Origin: Nanosynbacter sp.
Lineage (GTDB): Bacteria > Patescibacteriota > Saccharimonadia > Saccharimonadales > Saccharimonadaceae
Direction: 5' to 3'
Length of the DNA: 11,945 nucleotides
NCBI GenBank assembly: GCA_015257605.1
Contig: JABZJV010000019.1
Coordinates: 1 to 11,945 of the forward strand
The first letter of the stretch is position 1; every line of letters begins with the position of its first letter. Of the stretch, positions 1 to 6,565 are shown piece by piece. The notes beneath the pieces were generated by a model. It did no database searches and had not been told where the DNA came from. It worked only from the letters and a program-made list of their open reading frames with translations. Both the position numbers and the translations under genes were made by a program.

Positions 1-370
1 AGAGCTGCTTGAGCAGGTTGGTTTAGCTAACAAAGCCAATGAATATCCGCAGCATCTGTCGGGCGGCCAGCGGCAGCGAGTGGCTATCGCTCGGGCGCTC
101 GCTATGGAGCCAGAAGTCATGCTGTTTGATGAGCCGACTAGCGCGCTTGACCCAGAAATGATTGGCGAGGTGCTTGACGTGATGCGCGATTTGGCTAAGC
201 AGGGCATGACCATGGTGATCGTCACGCATGAAATGAGCTTTGCCCGTGAAGTTGGCACCCGGATGATTTTCCTTGACAAAGGTGACATCATCGAAGACGG
301 TCCGCCTAAACAAGTAATGGATCATCCAAAGACTGAGCGAGCGCGCCAGTTCTTTGATGCTGATAAATAG
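1..370 (+). CDS. Polar amino-acid ABC transporter ATP-binding protein, 3' part only
   Basis: This is the C-terminal 122 residues of an ATPase that powers uptake of an amino acid across the membrane. The reading frame is already open at base 2, so the start, Walker A and Q-loop lie outside the window. Visible in order are the signature LSGGQRQR (bases 56-79), the Walker B segment MLFDEPTSALD with its catalytic Glu, and the switch THEMSFAREV, followed by a short C-terminal tail. The pattern THEM.FAREV...I.F...G.I.E.GPP is typical of the GlnQ/HisP/ArtP (PAAT) family. The real gene start is not the in-frame GTG at base 80, because the signature motif lies upstream of it. It precedes the arginine operon in the same direction but is separated by 371 bases containing a new promoter. 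The substrate cannot be read from this subunit; arginine or another polar amino acid is only a guess. Confidence 0.93.
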   Translation, partial: ELLEQVGLANKANEYPQHLSGGQRQRVAIARALAMEPEVMLFDEPTSALDPEMIGEVLDVMRDLAKQGMTMVIVTHEMSFAREVGTRMIFLDKGDIIEDGPPKQVMDHPKTERARQFFDADK

Positions 371-658
371 CAAAAATAGCGATAATATATTAAAATAATC
401 TATATTACAAAGCCAAAATTATCGTCTGTTGAACATAAAAAATTTAAGAAATAGCGGTCAGAACAAAAACATTAAGGATGAAACGCGTAGATTGTTACTA
501 CCATATATCGTTGTACTGAGTGTGATACTATTTTACCAGTATTTGCTGCAGTATCTAATATTGCATAAAAATAGTCATCTAAATCAGTCAACGCAGGTGC
601 AGTCTATCATCCAGCAATATTGGACAGCGCCGACTACTTGATTTAGCCGAGAAAAGGC
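371..658. other. AT-rich intergenic region, no convincing gene or terminator
   Basis: This stretch is visibly richer in A and T than the flanking genes. Just after the ABC gene there are nested weak inverted repeats: CGATAAT (380-386) with ATTATCG (418-424), and inside them AATATA (384-389) with TATATT (401-406). They could fold, but no T-run follows the outer arm, so I do not call an intrinsic terminator. A poorly supported 70-residue frame (429-641) is listed separately. No tRNA-like, CRISPR-like or IS-like structure is visible. The region may be the 3' end of the ABC transcript plus upstream DNA of the arginine operon promoter. Confidence 0.5.
429..641 (+). CDS. Doubtful small membrane protein ORF
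   Basis: A 70-residue frame opens with TTG and has no ATG or GTG start and no Shine-Dalgarno sequence in front, which is unlike every other gene here. In its favour, it contains one hydrophobic stretch (about residues 23-44, starting LLLPYIVVLSVILFYQYLL) preceded by basic residues. That would suit a single-pass membrane peptide, with a polar Gln/Ser/Thr-rich tail. I recognise no family. It may be chance, a decayed gene, or a real small protein; chance or decay seems more likely because the base composition is that of the AT-rich spacer. Confidence 0.15.
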   Translation: MNIKNLRNSGQNKNIKDETRRLLLPYIVVLSVILFYQYLLQYLILHKNSHLNQSTQVQSIIQQYWTAPTT

Positions 659-686
659 TTGCATAAGCGGCATAAATCTATATAAT
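659..686 (+). promoter_or_regulatory. Promoter of the arginine deiminase operon
   Basis: The -35-like TTGCAT (659-664) and a consensus -10 TATAAT (681-686) are separated by 16 bases. Transcription would begin near 693, giving a leader of about 50 bases before the GTG start at 742. It is the only strong promoter-like pair I see in front of the operon. Confidence 0.65.
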
Positions 687-720
687 GAAAACTATATAAG
701 TAAATAAACAATGAATCATT
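678..720. promoter_or_regulatory. Candidate operator repeats at the arginine promoter
   Basis: An 8-base direct repeat CTATATAA occurs at 678-685, overlapping the -10, and again at 692-699 across the start site, 14 bases apart. Just downstream is a short perfect palindrome, AATGA-A-TCATT (710-720). Position over the promoter makes regulator binding plausible, but such AT-rich repeats arise easily by chance. The palindrome holds one TGAAT, as in half an ARG box, but not the full ArgR consensus. Confidence 0.2.
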
Positions 721-731
721 TAGATCATAGC

Positions 732-738
732 GGAGGTG
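732..738 (+). promoter_or_regulatory. Ribosome binding site fixing the fusion gene start at GTG 742
   Basis: GGAGGTG at 732-738 is a near-complete Shine-Dalgarno. An in-frame GTG at 736 lies inside this motif and cannot be the start it serves. The next in-frame GTG, at 742, is 5 bases after GGAGG and gives the N-terminus MNQKPLQINSEIG, matching where ADI proteins normally begin. Confidence 0.8.
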
Positions 739-741
739 GGC

Positions 742-3111
742 GTGAATCAAAAACCATTGCAAATCAATTCTGAAATCGGCGTACTCAAGACTGTACTGCT
801 GCATCGGCCGGGCGAGGAGCTCGAGAATCTTACCCCTGATTATCTCAAGGACTTATTGTTCGACGATATTCCGCACCTGAAGGTGGCGCAAGAAGAGCAT
901 GATGAATTTGCCAACGTTCTGCGCGACCATGGCGTCGAAGTGCTGTATTTGGACGAATTGGTAACAGAGGCATTAAACAGCGATAATTTGAAAGCAGAAT
1001 TTGTCGACGAAATGCTAGCAGCTTCCAAACAAGATTCACGTCGAGTGACTCAAAGTCTGCGCGATTACCTATTGTCGATGCCGACCAACAAGATGGTGCG
1101 CAAAATTATGGCTGGTGTGCGCAAAGACGAGATTTCTCTACCGCCAGAGCATCACCAGCAGCTGCATGATATGGTTGAGCAAGATCATTATCCGTTCTAC
1201 CTAGATCCAATGCCGAATTTGTACTTTACGCGCGATCCAGCCGCGACAATTGGCAACGGTTTGACGATCAACAAGATGCACTGGCCAGCTCGCCGCCGCG
1301 AGTCGTTGTTCATGCGCTACATCATTGATCATCACCCGCGATTTGCTGGCCACGATATTCCAGTTTGGTATAATCGCGATGAGAAGTTCTCGATGGAGGG
1401 CGGCGACGAGCTGGTGTTGAACAGCGAAGCCATGGCCATCGGTATCAGCGAGCGCACTACCGCCGAGGCAATCGAGAAAATGGCAACTGAGTTGTTCGCT
1501 GATTCTAACTTCAAGAAAATTATCGCTCTCGAGATTCCGAAGAGCCACGCATTTATGCACCTAGATACAGTCTTCACAATGATCGATTACGATAAGTTCA
1601 CGATCCACCCGGAGATTCGCGACTTTGAAGGCAAGATGAATCTGTTTATTCTCGAGAAGGTTGAGGGGCAAGCTTATCCGCGGATTACCAAGCAGCATGA
1701 TCTTGAAAAAGCGTTGTGCGAAGCGCTGCATTTGCCAAAGATTAACCTGATTGAATGCGGCGGCGGCGATGAGATTGCAGCAGCTCGCGAGCAGTGGAAT
1801 GATGGTTCGAATACTTTGGCGATTGCGCCGGGTGTGGTGGTGACTTACGATCGTAACTATGTCACTAATGCTAAATTGCGCGAGGCTGGCGTCGAGGTCA
1901 TCGAGGTTAGCGGTTCAGAACTCGGTCGTGGCCGCGGCGGCCCGCGCTGTATGAGTATGCCGCTGGTGCGCGAAGATCTGGACAATGAGCAGGTTACTGA
2001 TAGAGTTACTTCGGCGGAGCGTTCGCTAGCAGCCACCTTGGCGGTACCAATGATTCAAGAGGAGCACGTCCGCAAAGTGGTGCCAGTAACTACAGATTCG
2101 ACTACTACAATGGTAGCTAAGCTGCCAACCAGTCTGAAGGGTCGCTCTTTCTTGACCTTGAAAGATTTTTCACCAAGCGATATCCGGCTGATGCTCGATA
2201 CAGCACACGACCTCAAACAACAAAAGAAAGCGGGCAAAGCACACCGTATTCACGAGGGCAAACAAGTGGCTTTGCTCTTTGAAAAGACATCGACACGAAC
2301 TCGCTGCGCCTTTACAGTGGCTGCTAATGATTTGGGCGTGGCGCCAGAATTTCTCGGTAAAGACGATATTCAGCTAGGCAAAAAAGAGTCAGTCGAAGAT
2401 ACTGCTAAGGTGCTGGGCCGCATGTTTGACGGTATTGAATTCCGCGGCTTTAAGCACTCCAACGTCGAAGCGTTAGCGAAATATGCTGGCGTACCAGTCT
2501 GGAATGGTTTGACGGATACTTTCCACCCGACGCAGATTCTGGCAGACTTTATGACTATTGAGGAGCATGTCGGCAAGCTCAACGGTGCTAAGCTGGTCTT
2601 TGTCGGCGATGGTCGCAACAATATGGCTAATAGTTTGCTGATTGGTGCGGCTAAAATGGGTGTTGACTTCCGTATTTTGGCACCGCGACAGCTGCATCCG
2701 TCGGGCGATCTAGTTAGCCTAGCACGTTCAATTGCTATGGAAACTGGCGCGAAGATTACCATCACTGATAACCGTGCCGAAGCGCTAGAAGGGGCTGACG
2801 CTATTTACACTGATGTCTGGGTATCAATGGGCGAGGAAGACAAGTTCGCTGAGCGAATTGCCCTTCTCAAGCCGTACCAGGTCAATGCGCAAATGCTAGC
2901 CGAGACGCATAACCCGAACGTCAAATTCTTGCATTGTTTGCCATCATTCCACGATCTTAATACTGAGACTGGCCAGAAGATTCACGATCAATTCGGTCTT
3001 GACTCGATGGAGGTCACTGACGAGGTCTTTAGCGGCGAGCACAGCGTTGTCTTTGATGAGGCTGAAAACCGCATGCACACTATTAAGGCTGTGATGGCAT
3101 TGACGCTATAA
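742..3111 (+). CDS. arcA-arcB: Bifunctional arginine deiminase-ornithine carbamoyltransferase fusion (ArcA-ArcB)
   Basis: This single 789-residue frame joins the first two enzymes of the ADI pathway. Residues 1 to about 413 are a full-length arginine deiminase (arginine + H2O to citrulline + NH3), from SEIGVLKTVLLHRPG near the N-terminus to RGRGGPRCMSMP. The expected active-site residues are present: Asp165 (FTRDP), Glu219 (EGGDE), His273 and Asp275 (FMHLD), and the nucleophile Cys403. About 50 residues of linker (about 414-463), rich in Thr, Val and charged residues, lead into a complete ornithine carbamoyltransferase (464-789, starting SLKGRSFLTLKDFSPSDI). That domain carries the carbamoyl-phosphate motif STRTR (517-521), HPTQ (595-598), the ornithine loop DVWVSMGE (691-698) and HCLP (731-734). 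In this setting OTC should run catabolically, citrulline + phosphate to ornithine + carbamoyl phosphate. No stop or frameshift interrupts the frame. It is first in the operon, 27 bases before arcD. The two enzymes are usually separate, and the fusion suggests channelling of citrulline. Start chosen at GTG 742 because of the ribosome site. Confidence 0.95.
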   Translation: MNQKPLQINSEIGVLKTVLLHRPGEELENLTPDYLKDLLFDDIPHLKVAQEEHDEFANVLRDHGVEVLYLDELVTEALNSDNLKAEFVDEMLAASKQDSRRVTQSLRDYLLSMPTNKMVRKIMAGVRKDEISLPPEHHQQLHDMVEQDHYPFYLDPMPNLYFTRDPAATIGNGLTINKMHWPARRRESLFMRYIIDHHPRFAGHDIPVWYNRDEKFSMEGGDELVLNSEAMAIGISERTTAEAIEKMATELFADSNFKKIIALEIPKSHAFMHLDTVFTMIDYDKFTIHPEIRDFEGKMNLFILEKVEGQAYPRITKQHDLEKALCEALHLPKINLIECGGGDEIAAAREQWNDGSNTLAIAPGVVVTYDRNYVTNAKLREAGVEVIEVSGSELGRGRGGPRCMSMPLVREDLDNEQVTDRVTSAERSLAATLAVPMIQEEHVRKVVPVTTDSTTTMVAKLPTSLKGRSFLTLKDFSPSDIRLMLDTAHDLKQQKKAGKAHRIHEGKQVALLFEKTSTRTRCAFTVAANDLGVAPEFLGKDDIQLGKKESVEDTAKVLGRMFDGIEFRGFKHSNVEALAKYAGVPVWNGLTDTFHPTQILADFMTIEEHVGKLNGAKLVFVGDGRNNMANSLLIGAAKMGVDFRILAPRQLHPSGDLVSLARSIAMETGAKITITDNRAEALEGADAIYTDVWVSMGEEDKFAERIALLKPYQVNAQMLAETHNPNVKFLHCLPSFHDLNTETGQKIHDQFGLDSMEVTDEVFSGEHSVVFDEAENRMHTIKAVMALTL

Positions 3112-3138
3112 ATCCGAGTTGAAGGAGGCTCGAACAAA

Positions 3139-4620
3139 ATGGCAATCAAACAATTAGCAAGAAAAAAGGACGGGTTAGGACTCTGGTCGCTGACTGGCTT
3201 AGTGGTCGGCAGTATGATCGGTGCAGGTATCTTTAACCTTGTTCAAGGTACGGCTGAGGCGGCTGGTCCGCTGGCGACGATTATTGCGTGGCTGATTACA
3301 GGAGTTGGGATGATATTCCTGATTCTCAGCTTCCGCAACCTGACTATCAAAAAGCCGAAACTTAACGCTGGCGTGTATAGCTACGCTGAGGCTGGCTTTG
3401 GCAAGTATGTTGGCTTTAATTCGGCGTGGGGTTACTGGATTTCTGCCTGGATTGGTAATATTGCTTATGCGGTAGCAGTTTTCTCGGCGCTTGGTTATTT
3501 CTTTCCAGACTTGTTTGGTAAAGGCCAAAACTGGGCGTCAGTGGTTGGCATGTCAGTACTGCTGTGGAGTGTTCATTTATTAATCCTTAAAGGTGTCAAA
3601 ACGGCAAGCTTTATTAATGCTTTGGTGACGGCGGCGAAATTAATCCCGCTTGCGATCTTTTTGCTAGCGATATTCTTGTCGTTCAAGGTCGGCTTGTTTA
3701 ACCAAGACCTTTGGGGCTTAGCTGGCAACAACTTTGATATGGGCGCTGTGATTGAGCAGGTCAAGAATATGATGCTGGTTACCGTCTGGGTGTTTATCGG
3801 TATCGAGGGTGCAGTCGTATTTTCAGGTCACGCCAAGAAGCGCAGCGATATTATCAAGGCAACGTTGATTGGTTTTGCTGGCGTGCTTTCGATTTATGTG
3901 CTGATGACGGTGCTGGCTTTTGGTGTAGCGACTCAGAAAGATCTGGCTGCACTAGATAGTCCGGCGATGTCGATGCTGTTGGAACGCTTGGTTGGCCCGT
4001 GGGGCGCTTGGCTGGTTAATATCGGCTTGATGATCGCAGTTTTGGGCGGCTGGCTAGCTTGGACGATGTTTGCTGCCGAACTACCGTATCAGGCAGCTAA
4101 GAATAAGACTTTCCCGTCGATATTTGCCAAAGAAAATAAAGTCGGCGCGCCAGTAGTGTCGCTGTTGGTTACTAACATCCTGGTGCAGATATTCCTGCTG
4201 ACAATCCCTGGAACTGAAGGCTCAGCCTATAATATCGGTATTTCGATTGCCACTTCGGCTATCTTGATCCCTTATGCTCTGACGGCGTTTTATCAATTGA
4301 AAGTTTCTCTGCAAGAGAAGAAAACCGTTAAGCACCGCGCTTTTAATATCTTTGTGGGTGTGATGGCTAGTGTTTACGCAGTATGGCTAGTGTATGCGGC
4401 CGGTATGCAATATCTGCTTATAACAGTATTCTTGTATGCACCAGGCATGTTGGTCTATGTCTTGATGCAGATCAAGAATCGCAAGAAGATTTTCACGCTA
4501 TACGAACTGCTTTTGGCGGTTGTCGTGATTGCGTTATTTGCCTACGCAGTACAACAACTGCTGGCTGGTGCGCTGGACGAGACGTTAGGTATTAAGATCG
4601 CTGATTTAATCGGTCAGTGA
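3139..4620 (+). CDS. arcD: Arginine/ornithine antiporter, APC family (ArcD type)
   Basis: A 493-residue, very hydrophobic membrane protein with roughly 12 or more membrane segments, the usual size for basic amino-acid antiporters of the APC superfamily. The N-terminal helix carries the family hallmark GSMIGAGIFNL (residues 24-34), the glycine-rich unwound segment that binds the substrate backbone. The segments GVYSYAEAGFGKYVGF and VWVFIGIEGAVVFSGHAKKRSDI also fit the arginine-ornithine antiporter subgroup. It should import arginine in electroneutral exchange for the ornithine made by the preceding fusion enzyme, so uptake costs no ATP. ATG at 3139 follows AAGGAGG (3122-3128) by 10 bases, and only 27 bases separate it from the upstream stop, so the two genes are probably co-transcribed. 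A lysine/cadaverine- or putrescine-type antiporter is the alternative from sequence alone; the operon makes arginine/ornithine by far the likeliest. Confidence 0.93.
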   Translation: MAIKQLARKKDGLGLWSLTGLVVGSMIGAGIFNLVQGTAEAAGPLATIIAWLITGVGMIFLILSFRNLTIKKPKLNAGVYSYAEAGFGKYVGFNSAWGYWISAWIGNIAYAVAVFSALGYFFPDLFGKGQNWASVVGMSVLLWSVHLLILKGVKTASFINALVTAAKLIPLAIFLLAIFLSFKVGLFNQDLWGLAGNNFDMGAVIEQVKNMMLVTVWVFIGIEGAVVFSGHAKKRSDIIKATLIGFAGVLSIYVLMTVLAFGVATQKDLAALDSPAMSMLLERLVGPWGAWLVNIGLMIAVLGGWLAWTMFAAELPYQAAKNKTFPSIFAKENKVGAPVVSLLVTNILVQIFLLTIPGTEGSAYNIGISIATSAILIPYALTAFYQLKVSLQEKKTVKHRAFNIFVGVMASVYAVWLVYAAGMQYLLITVFLYAPGMLVYVLMQIKNRKKIFTLYELLLAVVVIALFAYAVQQLLAGALDETLGIKIADLIGQ

Positions 4621-4629
4621 TAATAAATG

Positions 4630-4664
4630 AAACGGGCGCGCCTGAAATACAGCGTGCCCGTTTT
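4630..4664 (+). terminator. Hairpin terminator inside the arginine operon, after arcD
   Basis: AAACGGGCGCG (4630-4640) pairs with CGTGCCCGTTT (4653-4663) over 11 positions with one G-T wobble. CTG/CAG (4642-4644 with 4650-4652) can extend the stem around an AAATA loop. The T-tract after the GC-rich stem is short (TTTT, 4661-4664, then ACC), so it is likely a partial terminator that lowers transcription of the two genes downstream. It might instead protect the 3' end of the upstream mRNA. Confidence 0.75.
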
Positions 4665-4684
4665 ACCAAAATGAAGGAGAAAAA

Positions 4685-5458
4685 ATGTTTAAGTATGCCA
4701 TTGTTCGCCGTCCGTCACATAGTTTGATTGATGGTATCAGCCAAACGCCAGAAATGGGTAAGCCGGACTATGATTTAGCATTGCAGCAGCATGATCGCTA
4801 TGTCGAAATTTTGCGCGAATGCGGTTTGGAAGTGACAGTTCTAGAGGCCAACGAGGATTATCCAGACAGTGTGTTTATTGAGGACAATGCGTTGTGTACG
4901 CCGCGCGGCGTGGCAATTTTGTCGCGTCCTGGTGCTGAGAGTCGTCGTGGCGAAGCTAGTCTGCCAGATTTGCGCGAAGCACTGGCGCGCTACTATGACG
5001 ACATTGAACAAGTTGTCGAGCCAGGCACAACTGATCCGGGCGATATCATGACGGTGGGCGACCACTATTACATCGGGTTGAGCGGACGTACCAACCAGGC
5101 GGCAGCCGACCAAATCACGGCAATTCTCGAGAAGCATGGTATGACCGCCGAAACGGTACCGGTGACAGGCATTCTACACCTGAAAGACGATGTGGTCTAT
5201 CTAGATAACAATAATCTGATTGTCGCTAAAGCTTACGAAAATCATCCAGCTTTTGCTAACTTTAATAAGCTGGTCGTTGATGACGATGAATACTATGCAG
5301 TGAATAGTTTGTGGATAAATGGCAAAGTAATCGTGCCAGAAGGCTTCCCAAAAATTGAGCAGAAGATTCGCGATTGCGGTTACGAAGTGATTCTGATCAA
5401 TACTAGCGAGTTTGAAAAAATTACCGGCAGCTTAACTTGCATGTCGTTGAGGTTTTAA
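4685..5458 (+). CDS. Dimethylarginine dimethylaminohydrolase-like protein (DDAH family)
   Basis: A 257-residue enzyme of the guanidino-group-modifying (pentein) superfamily. It aligns end to end, from memory, with the Pseudomonas aeruginosa DDAH (about 254 residues), from MFKYAIVRRPSHSL to the C-terminal SLTCMSLRF. DDAH hydrolyses N-methylated arginines to citrulline and methylamine or dimethylamine. Visible catalytic residues are Cys252, His165 (ILHLK) and an acid at Asp117 (TTDPGD). The bacterial enzyme has Glu there, whereas mammalian DDAH has Asp, so activity is expected. Substrate residues seem kept: Asp61 and Glu66 in DSVFIED, Arg87 in ESRRGE, Arg135 in SGRTN. It is much shorter than ADI and is not a broken arcA copy. 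ATG 4685 follows AAGGAG (4674-4679) by 5 bases. It sits between the internal terminator and arcC, whose ATG is 4 bases past its stop. Its product, citrulline, would enter the pathway at the OTC step. Activity on plain arginine or another guanidine is possible. Confidence 0.88.
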   Translation: MFKYAIVRRPSHSLIDGISQTPEMGKPDYDLALQQHDRYVEILRECGLEVTVLEANEDYPDSVFIEDNALCTPRGVAILSRPGAESRRGEASLPDLREALARYYDDIEQVVEPGTTDPGDIMTVGDHYYIGLSGRTNQAAADQITAILEKHGMTAETVPVTGILHLKDDVVYLDNNNLIVAKAYENHPAFANFNKLVVDDDEYYAVNSLWINGKVIVPEGFPKIEQKIRDCGYEVILINTSEFEKITGSLTCMSLRF

Positions 5459-5462
5459 CAAC

Positions 5463-6407
5463 ATGCCGGGTAAGATTGTAGTTGCGCTTGGCGGCAATGC
5501 TTTGCAAAAGCAAGGCGAGGCTTCGGCTCACGCCCAGCAAGACGTCGCCGACGAGACAGCACGCCAGCTAGTGCCGTTGATTTTGGCTGGTTATCAGCTG
5601 GTAATCGTTCACGGCAACGGGCCGCAAGTTGGTAATATTGTTTTGCACGAAGAAGCAATTAACACGCCAGAAGTACCGACTTTCCCGCTCGATACGTGCG
5701 TAGCGATGAGCCAAGGGGCGATCGGTTTTTGGTTGCAGCAAGCGTTGATTGACGAATTCTCGCGCCGACAGATGAAAAGCGTGGCTTCGACAGTTGTTAC
5801 ACAAGTAGTGGTTGACGCTAACGATCCGGCTTTTAGTAATCCTACGAAGCCAATTGGCGTATTTTATCAGACGGAGACAGAAGCTCGGCAGGCTGCTAAC
5901 GGTCGTAACTTCACATTCAAAGAAGATGCTGGGCGCGGTTGGCGGCGCGTGGTACCGTCGCCGAAGCCGCAGCGGATTGTCGAAGAATATACAGTCAAAG
6001 CGATGATTGATGCTGGCGTGACGGTTATCACGGGTGGCGGTGGCGGCGTGCCGGTTGTTGAAACTGTCAGTGATGGCTTAGAGGGGGTCGAGGCGGTAAT
6101 TGATAAGGATTTCACAGCGGCAGTGGTGGCTGATGCGATTGATGCTGAGGCACTGGTGATACTGACGGCAGTTGATGGCGCGATGGTTGATTATGGTAAA
6201 CCGACCGCGCGCACAATTGGACGCACTAATCGCCAAGAGATGCAGCGCTACATTGACGAAAATCAGTTCGCGCCGGGCAGTATGCTACCCAAAGTGCAAG
6301 CGGCCTTGAAATTTGTCGAAAAGCCAGGTCGCCGAGCGATTATCGCTAGCCTGGGTAGCGCCGAACAAGCCTTGGCCGGGCAGGTTGGCACTATTATCGA
6401 GAGCTAG
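5463..6407 (+). CDS. arcC: Carbamate kinase
   Basis: A 314-residue cytoplasmic kinase of the amino-acid kinase fold, the usual length for ArcC. It makes ATP and carbamate (which breaks down to CO2 and NH3) from carbamoyl phosphate and ADP, the energy-yielding step of arginine fermentation. Motifs are complete: VVALGGNAL near the N-terminus (GGN at 10-12), HGNGPQVG (50-57), PTKP with Lys129, PSPKP (165-169), GGGGGVPV (191-198), IDKD with Lys215, and GSMLPKVQ with Lys277. The three lysines correspond to those lining the active site in characterised carbamate kinases. ATG 5463 lies 4 bases beyond the preceding stop. Only a weak GAGG (5449-5452) precedes it by 10 bases, so translation is probably coupled to the DDAH-like gene. 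It is the last gene of the operon, closed by a terminator. Confidence 0.97.
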   Translation: MPGKIVVALGGNALQKQGEASAHAQQDVADETARQLVPLILAGYQLVIVHGNGPQVGNIVLHEEAINTPEVPTFPLDTCVAMSQGAIGFWLQQALIDEFSRRQMKSVASTVVTQVVVDANDPAFSNPTKPIGVFYQTETEARQAANGRNFTFKEDAGRGWRRVVPSPKPQRIVEEYTVKAMIDAGVTVITGGGGGVPVVETVSDGLEGVEAVIDKDFTAAVVADAIDAEALVILTAVDGAMVDYGKPTARTIGRTNRQEMQRYIDENQFAPGSMLPKVQAALKFVEKPGRRAIIASLGSAEQALAGQVGTIIES

Positions 6408-6427
6408 CTAATCTCTATAAGTACAGC

Positions 6428-6460
6428 AAAATAGCGCGAGTTTTAGCTCGGGCTATTTTT
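6428..6460 (+). terminator. Terminator of the arginine operon
   Basis: AAAATAGCGCGAG (6428-6440) and CTCGGGCTATTTT (6447-6459) form a 13-position stem with a single G-G mismatch and the six-base loop TTTTAG, ending in a T-run to 6460. It lies 20 bases after the arcC stop. Confidence 0.85.
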
Positions 6461-6477
6461 ATATTTTGATAATGCGG

Positions 6478-6506
6478 TTGACGTTTTTCGCTAACTTTCT
6501 TATACT
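6478..6506 (+). promoter_or_regulatory. groES-groEL promoter (housekeeping sigma type)
   Basis: The -35 TTGACG (6478-6483) and -10 TATACT (6501-6506) are spaced by exactly 17 bases. The predicted start near 6513 falls at the left edge of the CIRCE operator, the classic arrangement for HrcA-repressed chaperonin operons. Confidence 0.85.
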
Positions 6507-6511
6507 TGGGT

Positions 6512-6538
6512 CTAGCACTCTACGGTCAAGAGTGCTAA
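6512..6538. promoter_or_regulatory. CIRCE heat-shock operator (HrcA binding site)
   Basis: CTAGCACTC (6512-6520), a 9-base spacer, and GAGTGCTAA (6530-6538) match the CIRCE consensus TTAGCACTC-N9-GAGTGCTAA in 17 of 18 arm positions; only the first base differs. HrcA would bind here and block transcription until heat or folding stress. The hrcA gene itself is not in the window. Confidence 0.95.
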
Positions 6539-6565
6539 AATAGATTAGAAAAGGAGGATATAATC

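Noticed and set aside
380..424. Nested AT-rich inverted repeats after the first ABC gene as an intrinsic terminator
   Set aside because: Weak AT stem, long outer loop of 31 bases and no T-run after it.
736..741. Earlier in-frame GTG as the start of the ADI-OTC gene
   Set aside because: It lies within the Shine-Dalgarno GGAGGTG itself; the GTG at 742 is correctly spaced.
711..773. ATG-started 20-codon frame in the leader of the arginine operon, overlapping the fusion gene start
   Set aside because: No ribosome binding site in front of it, no run of Arg codons as an attenuation peptide would have, and it overlaps the true start in another frame.
4685..5458. Possibility that this gene is a second or decayed arcA
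   Set aside because: Its length, DSVFIED motif and C-terminal CMSLRF ending follow DDAH throughout, and the catalytic residues are intact.
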